NCBI RefSeq assembly: GCF_000949635.1
Contig: NZ_BAFN01000001.1
Coordinates: 1,736,001 to 1,800,000 of the forward strand
Direction of reading: 5' to 3'
Length of the DNA: 64,000 bases
From: Candidatus Brocadia sinica JPN1
GTDB taxonomy: Bacteria > Planctomycetota > Brocadiia > Brocadiales > Brocadiaceae
The position numbers and the translations under genes are program-made. This document shows, piece by piece, positions 61,644-64,000 of the stretch. Every line of letters starts with the position of its first letter. Within the stretch, counting starts at the first letter, position 1. The notes beneath the pieces were generated by a model. It did no database searches and was not told where the DNA came from. It saw only the letters and a program-made list of their open reading frames with translations.

Positions 61644-63935
61644 TTATTTCTTTATCAAGTCAAGTTCTGAAATTAGCGGAAATATATTCGAGTCCTTTAT
61701 ATAATTCGGGTCGTATTGCAGCATTTGGAGGAAGTGTTCTCTGGCTTTTTGCTTATCCCCTTTTGTAAAGTAGACCACGCCGATATTCTTGTGAGCGCTG
61801 GCGTTTTTCGGATCATACTTTATGGCCATCAGAAACTCCTGCTGCGCTTTATCGAATAATCCCTTTTGGCAATAGACTGCCCCAAGGTTGTTGTGGGCAT
61901 TGGCATGATTGGGGTGCAATTCCAGGGCCGCTTCGAGTTCAGATATAGCCTTGTCTAAATCGCCTTTTTCGGTATACACATATCCCAGATTGCTGTGTAC
62001 TTCTGCATAATTATTATAGACTGCCAATGCCTTTTTATACTGAGCTATGGCTTCGTCTAACATGCCTTTTTTAATATACGCACTGCCGAGGTTGTTAAAG
62101 ACCTGGGGATTATGCATGCCCATACTGACCGCTTTCTGAAAATACGTGATGCCGTTATCCAGCAAGCCTTTTTTAATACAGGCATTTCCGAGATTATAGT
62201 AAGCCTGGGGAAATACAGGTTTATATTTTATTGCCTCAACATACTCGGCAATTGCCTTGTCGATGAGTTCCTTGTCTATGTACATCGTTCCCAGGCTATT
62301 ATGCCCTTCGGGATAATTCTTTTTTAAACGAACGGCTTCTTCTAGTTCGCTAATGGCCCTATCCAATTTTCCTTGCTTGTAAAAATAATTTCCCAGGTTA
62401 TTATGCGCATCATAATTTTGGGGCTGTTTTCTCAGAATAGCTGTCCAAAAGGTATACTCGTTCTGCCAGACTTTATTTCTCAAGATGGTTTTTGTTGTAA
62501 AAAAAATGCATACGAGTGATAGAAAAAGCAGAGTGAAGAATTTGTTCAATGCAGTTTTGCCCTGGAGAAACCTCTTTTTTACAACAAATTTTTTTGACTT
62601 TTCTTCAAAAACATCCCTTAGTTTCCCCAGTTTATAGGGGGATTGAGGGTGATTGCCAGATAATTTGGTTGTTAGCTTGCCTAACAAAAGTCCACTCATG
62701 ACAACACAAAATCCAGCAACCGGAAAATAAAGATACCGTTCTGCCATGATATGACCAATGGGGATAATATTTAAAACGGGCAGTAACGCAACAAAGAAAC
62801 AAAGCATAAACAGGCCATATATACCCTTTACGGTTTTGAAAATAATGATACCCACGGCAACAAGGAGAAAAACACTGGTAATGAAGGAGAAATTGAAGAC
62901 GGATAAGACCGGGGAAATCGTATAATCAGCGCTCAGACGGAACGGGAAGAACATAAGCTTTACATAGGCAGCCAGTATCTTGGTCATCGTCATAAAATTT
63001 ATCGCAATGCTTCCCTTTACATAACCAGGGGATATTTCTAACGGGTTTTTTAAGATGACAAAGCGAATCAATACATAAAAAAGACTTACCAGGATGTATC
63101 CAGAATAATAGGTTAAAAAATCTTTAATCTGACTTGATTTTGTAGGTCTAATGGCCTTATCGTTGTTTGGTTTTACGAGAGAAACCGGATTTACTATTCC
63201 CTCCCCAATTGAGGGAGTGAAAACTGGGTTTTTCCGTTTACAGAAAAACCAGAAGAAGAGGATAAATAACGGCGTAACGATAGCCGTCTCTTTGGAAAAC
63301 AGTCCTATCAGGTAGGTTGTGAGAGCCAGCACATAATAAATCCTCCTGTGCCACTGAGATGCAAGGCGGTGTGGTTGTCTGTTGCTTGTCCCTCTTTTTC
63401 CTTGCTGAGAAAGCGGGAGAGGCGGTGTGGCCGGGTATGCAATAAGATATCTCCGTCCGGATTTCATCAGACAAAGGCACGACAACAGAGAAAACAGGGC
63501 AACGAAGATATCTTCCCGGTAGCTAATGGCATTTACGGCCTCCGTCACGCAGGGGTGGATTGAAAAGAGAACGGACGAGAGCAATGCAACGGAGCGTATT
63601 CTTATAAGCCATAGTAAGAGAGAGTACAGGATGACGCCAGTTATTGCATGGAGAATGACATTGGTCAGATGATATCCGAAGGGTTTGATGCCCCAGACTG
63701 CGTAATCAAGAAAATAGCTGAGGGTAACAACAGGGCGATAGCTTAATTCATTGGAAAGGTGAAAATAATCTCTGCTGAAAATTTTGGGAGTATTATGGAG
63801 TGATCGTATAAAATAATTATCTTCGATCACACCGATGTCGTCGTAAACAAACCCACTATGGAGTGAATTTAGAAAAACACATACGGGTATAAGTACCAGG
63901 AGGATATAGGGGACTTTGGGATTTTGTATTGCCAC
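61644..63935 (-). CDS. Second TMTC-like membrane protein with TPRs
   Basis: A 763-residue paralogue of the protein at 37288-39747: the N-terminal signature FVYDDIGVI, ELSYRPVVTLSYF and ISYREDIFVALF match it residue for residue in the same places, and seven TPR units fill the C-terminal third (from HNNLGNYFYKQGKLDRAI). The first-loop aspartate pair suggests a GT-C glycosyltransferase. Compared with its paralogue it carries three extra stretches of about 25-38 residues between membrane helices (PATPPLPLSQQGKRGTSN, FTPSIGEGIVNPVS, and NHPQSPYKLGKLRDVFEEK); each coincides with a G/C palindrome at DNA level. The paralogue lacks these, so they look like in-frame repeat insertions. The family role is envelope glycosylation or assembly. 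Confidence 0.85.
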   Translation of the reverse strand: MAIQNPKVPYILLVLIPVCVFLNSLHSGFVYDDIGVIEDNYFIRSLHNTPKIFSRDYFHLSNELSYRPVVTLSYFLDYAVWGIKPFGYHLTNVILHAITGVILYSLLLWLIRIRSVALLSSVLFSIHPCVTEAVNAISYREDIFVALFSLLSCLCLMKSGRRYLIAYPATPPLPLSQQGKRGTSNRQPHRLASQWHRRIYYVLALTTYLIGLFSKETAIVTPLFILFFWFFCKRKNPVFTPSIGEGIVNPVSLVKPNNDKAIRPTKSSQIKDFLTYYSGYILVSLFYVLIRFVILKNPLEISPGYVKGSIAINFMTMTKILAAYVKLMFFPFRLSADYTISPVLSVFNFSFITSVFLLVAVGIIIFKTVKGIYGLFMLCFFVALLPVLNIIPIGHIMAERYLYFPVAGFCVVMSGLLLGKLTTKLSGNHPQSPYKLGKLRDVFEEKSKKFVVKKRFLQGKTALNKFFTLLFLSLVCIFFTTKTILRNKVWQNEYTFWTAILRKQPQNYDAHNNLGNYFYKQGKLDRAISELEEAVRLKKNYPEGHNSLGTMYIDKELIDKAIAEYVEAIKYKPVFPQAYYNLGNACIKKGLLDNGITYFQKAVSMGMHNPQVFNNLGSAYIKKGMLDEAIAQYKKALAVYNNYAEVHSNLGYVYTEKGDLDKAISELEAALELHPNHANAHNNLGAVYCQKGLFDKAQQEFLMAIKYDPKNASAHKNIGVVYFTKGDKQKAREHFLQMLQYDPNYIKDSNIFPLISELDLIKK
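62619..62652. repeat. Palindromic repeat inside coding sequence, copy G
   Basis: CCCC (62625-62628) and GGGG (62637-62640) arms with an AT loop, followed on the plus strand by GATTGAGGG. Read on the minus strand within the PQSPYKLGK insert of the TMTC-like protein. The weakest of the set by arm length, but placed exactly at an insertion relative to the paralogue. Confidence 0.5.
63198..63217. repeat. Palindromic repeat inside coding sequence, copy H
   Basis: TCCCTC (63198-63203) and GAGGGA (63211-63216) form a 6-bp hairpin. It lies within the FTPSIGEGIV insert of the TMTC-like protein, absent from its paralogue. Confidence 0.55.
63389..63431. repeat. Palindromic repeat inside coding sequence, copy I
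   Basis: Imperfect arms CCCTCTTTTTC and GAGAAAGCGGGAG around 63390-63420, followed by GGCGGTGTGG. Translated on the minus strand as TPPLPLSQQGKRGT, a proline-rich insert missing from the paralogous protein. Confidence 0.5.
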
Positions 63936-64000
63936 GGAAGAAGGTTTTAAATTTTCTTAAGAAACTAAGGTTCTTCGAGACTATAACTACGGTGTTTGAC

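Noticed and set aside
61390-61704. Open frame of 104 codons after the Cache sensor as a kinase remnant
   Set aside because: Its translation shows no kinase motifs and half of it comes from the G/C palindromic repeat.

Overview
The window looks like a stretch of a moderately AT-rich, Gram-negative-type bacterial chromosome, most plausibly a planctomycete and possibly an anammox-type (Brocadiales-like) one. This is inference. It rests on two TMTC-like membrane/TPR proteins, an Akkermansia/PVC-like PilM(N)-PilO-secretin cluster, a small membrane protein of a type I associate with planctomycetes, many palindromic dispersed repeats, and a TonB receptor plus lipoproteins that imply an outer membrane. 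No rRNA or tRNA gene and no CRISPR array was seen.

Layout. 1-9.7 kb: the 3' end of htpX, a small zinc-ribbon protein, then a plus-strand run of leuC, a giant 2-hydroxyacyl-CoA-dehydratase-activase-like protein, leuD and a flavodiiron protein, with an OGG-type glycosylase on the minus strand. 10.4-18 kb: a membrane PAS-GGDEF-EAL protein, a CapA-like phosphatase, a phosphoglycolate phosphatase, and the minus-strand group proS-DUF4416-ndk. 18-20.4 kb: a repeat-rich scar with a frameshifted IS66 remnant and a decayed MazE/AbrB antitoxin. 20.4-24 kb: comEA-permease-uvrB. 24.3-28.5 kb: a PDZ/repeat protein, a four-helix-bundle gene enclosed by near-perfect inverted repeats (an IVS-like element), and a radical SAM protein. 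28.6-31.8 kb: wreckage of a type III-like restriction-modification locus and a sirtuin fragment. 31.8-41.3 kb: a SWIM protein, an RlpA-like lipoprotein, sdhAB, a TMTC/TPR protein, and a PGRP-like amidase behind a class I c-di-GMP riboswitch. 41.4-52.3 kb: miaA-pilMN-pilO-like-pilP-like-secretin and comEC, split by an IS3 element. 52.6-64 kb: a CoaB-like protein, a PHP-glycosyltransferase fusion, a methyltransferase, a TonB-dependent receptor, a Cache-HAMP-PAS sensor without an output domain, and a second TMTC/TPR protein.

How the parts work together. Cyclic di-GMP signalling is represented twice: one candidate synthase/hydrolase and one riboswitch controlling a cell-wall amidase. ComEA, ComEC, a secretin and PilM/N/O-like proteins suggest a DNA-uptake or pilus machine. 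LeuC and LeuD form the isopropylmalate isomerase, but an activase-like Fe-S ATPase gene sits between them.

The most unusual signals are three. First, the inverted-repeat-flanked four-helix-bundle element at 27.0-27.5 kb. Second, a family of G/C palindromes that occurs both between genes and in frame inside coding sequences; comparison of the two TMTC paralogues places three of these copies at or near protein insertions. Third, the c-di-GMP riboswitch with its own consensus promoter.
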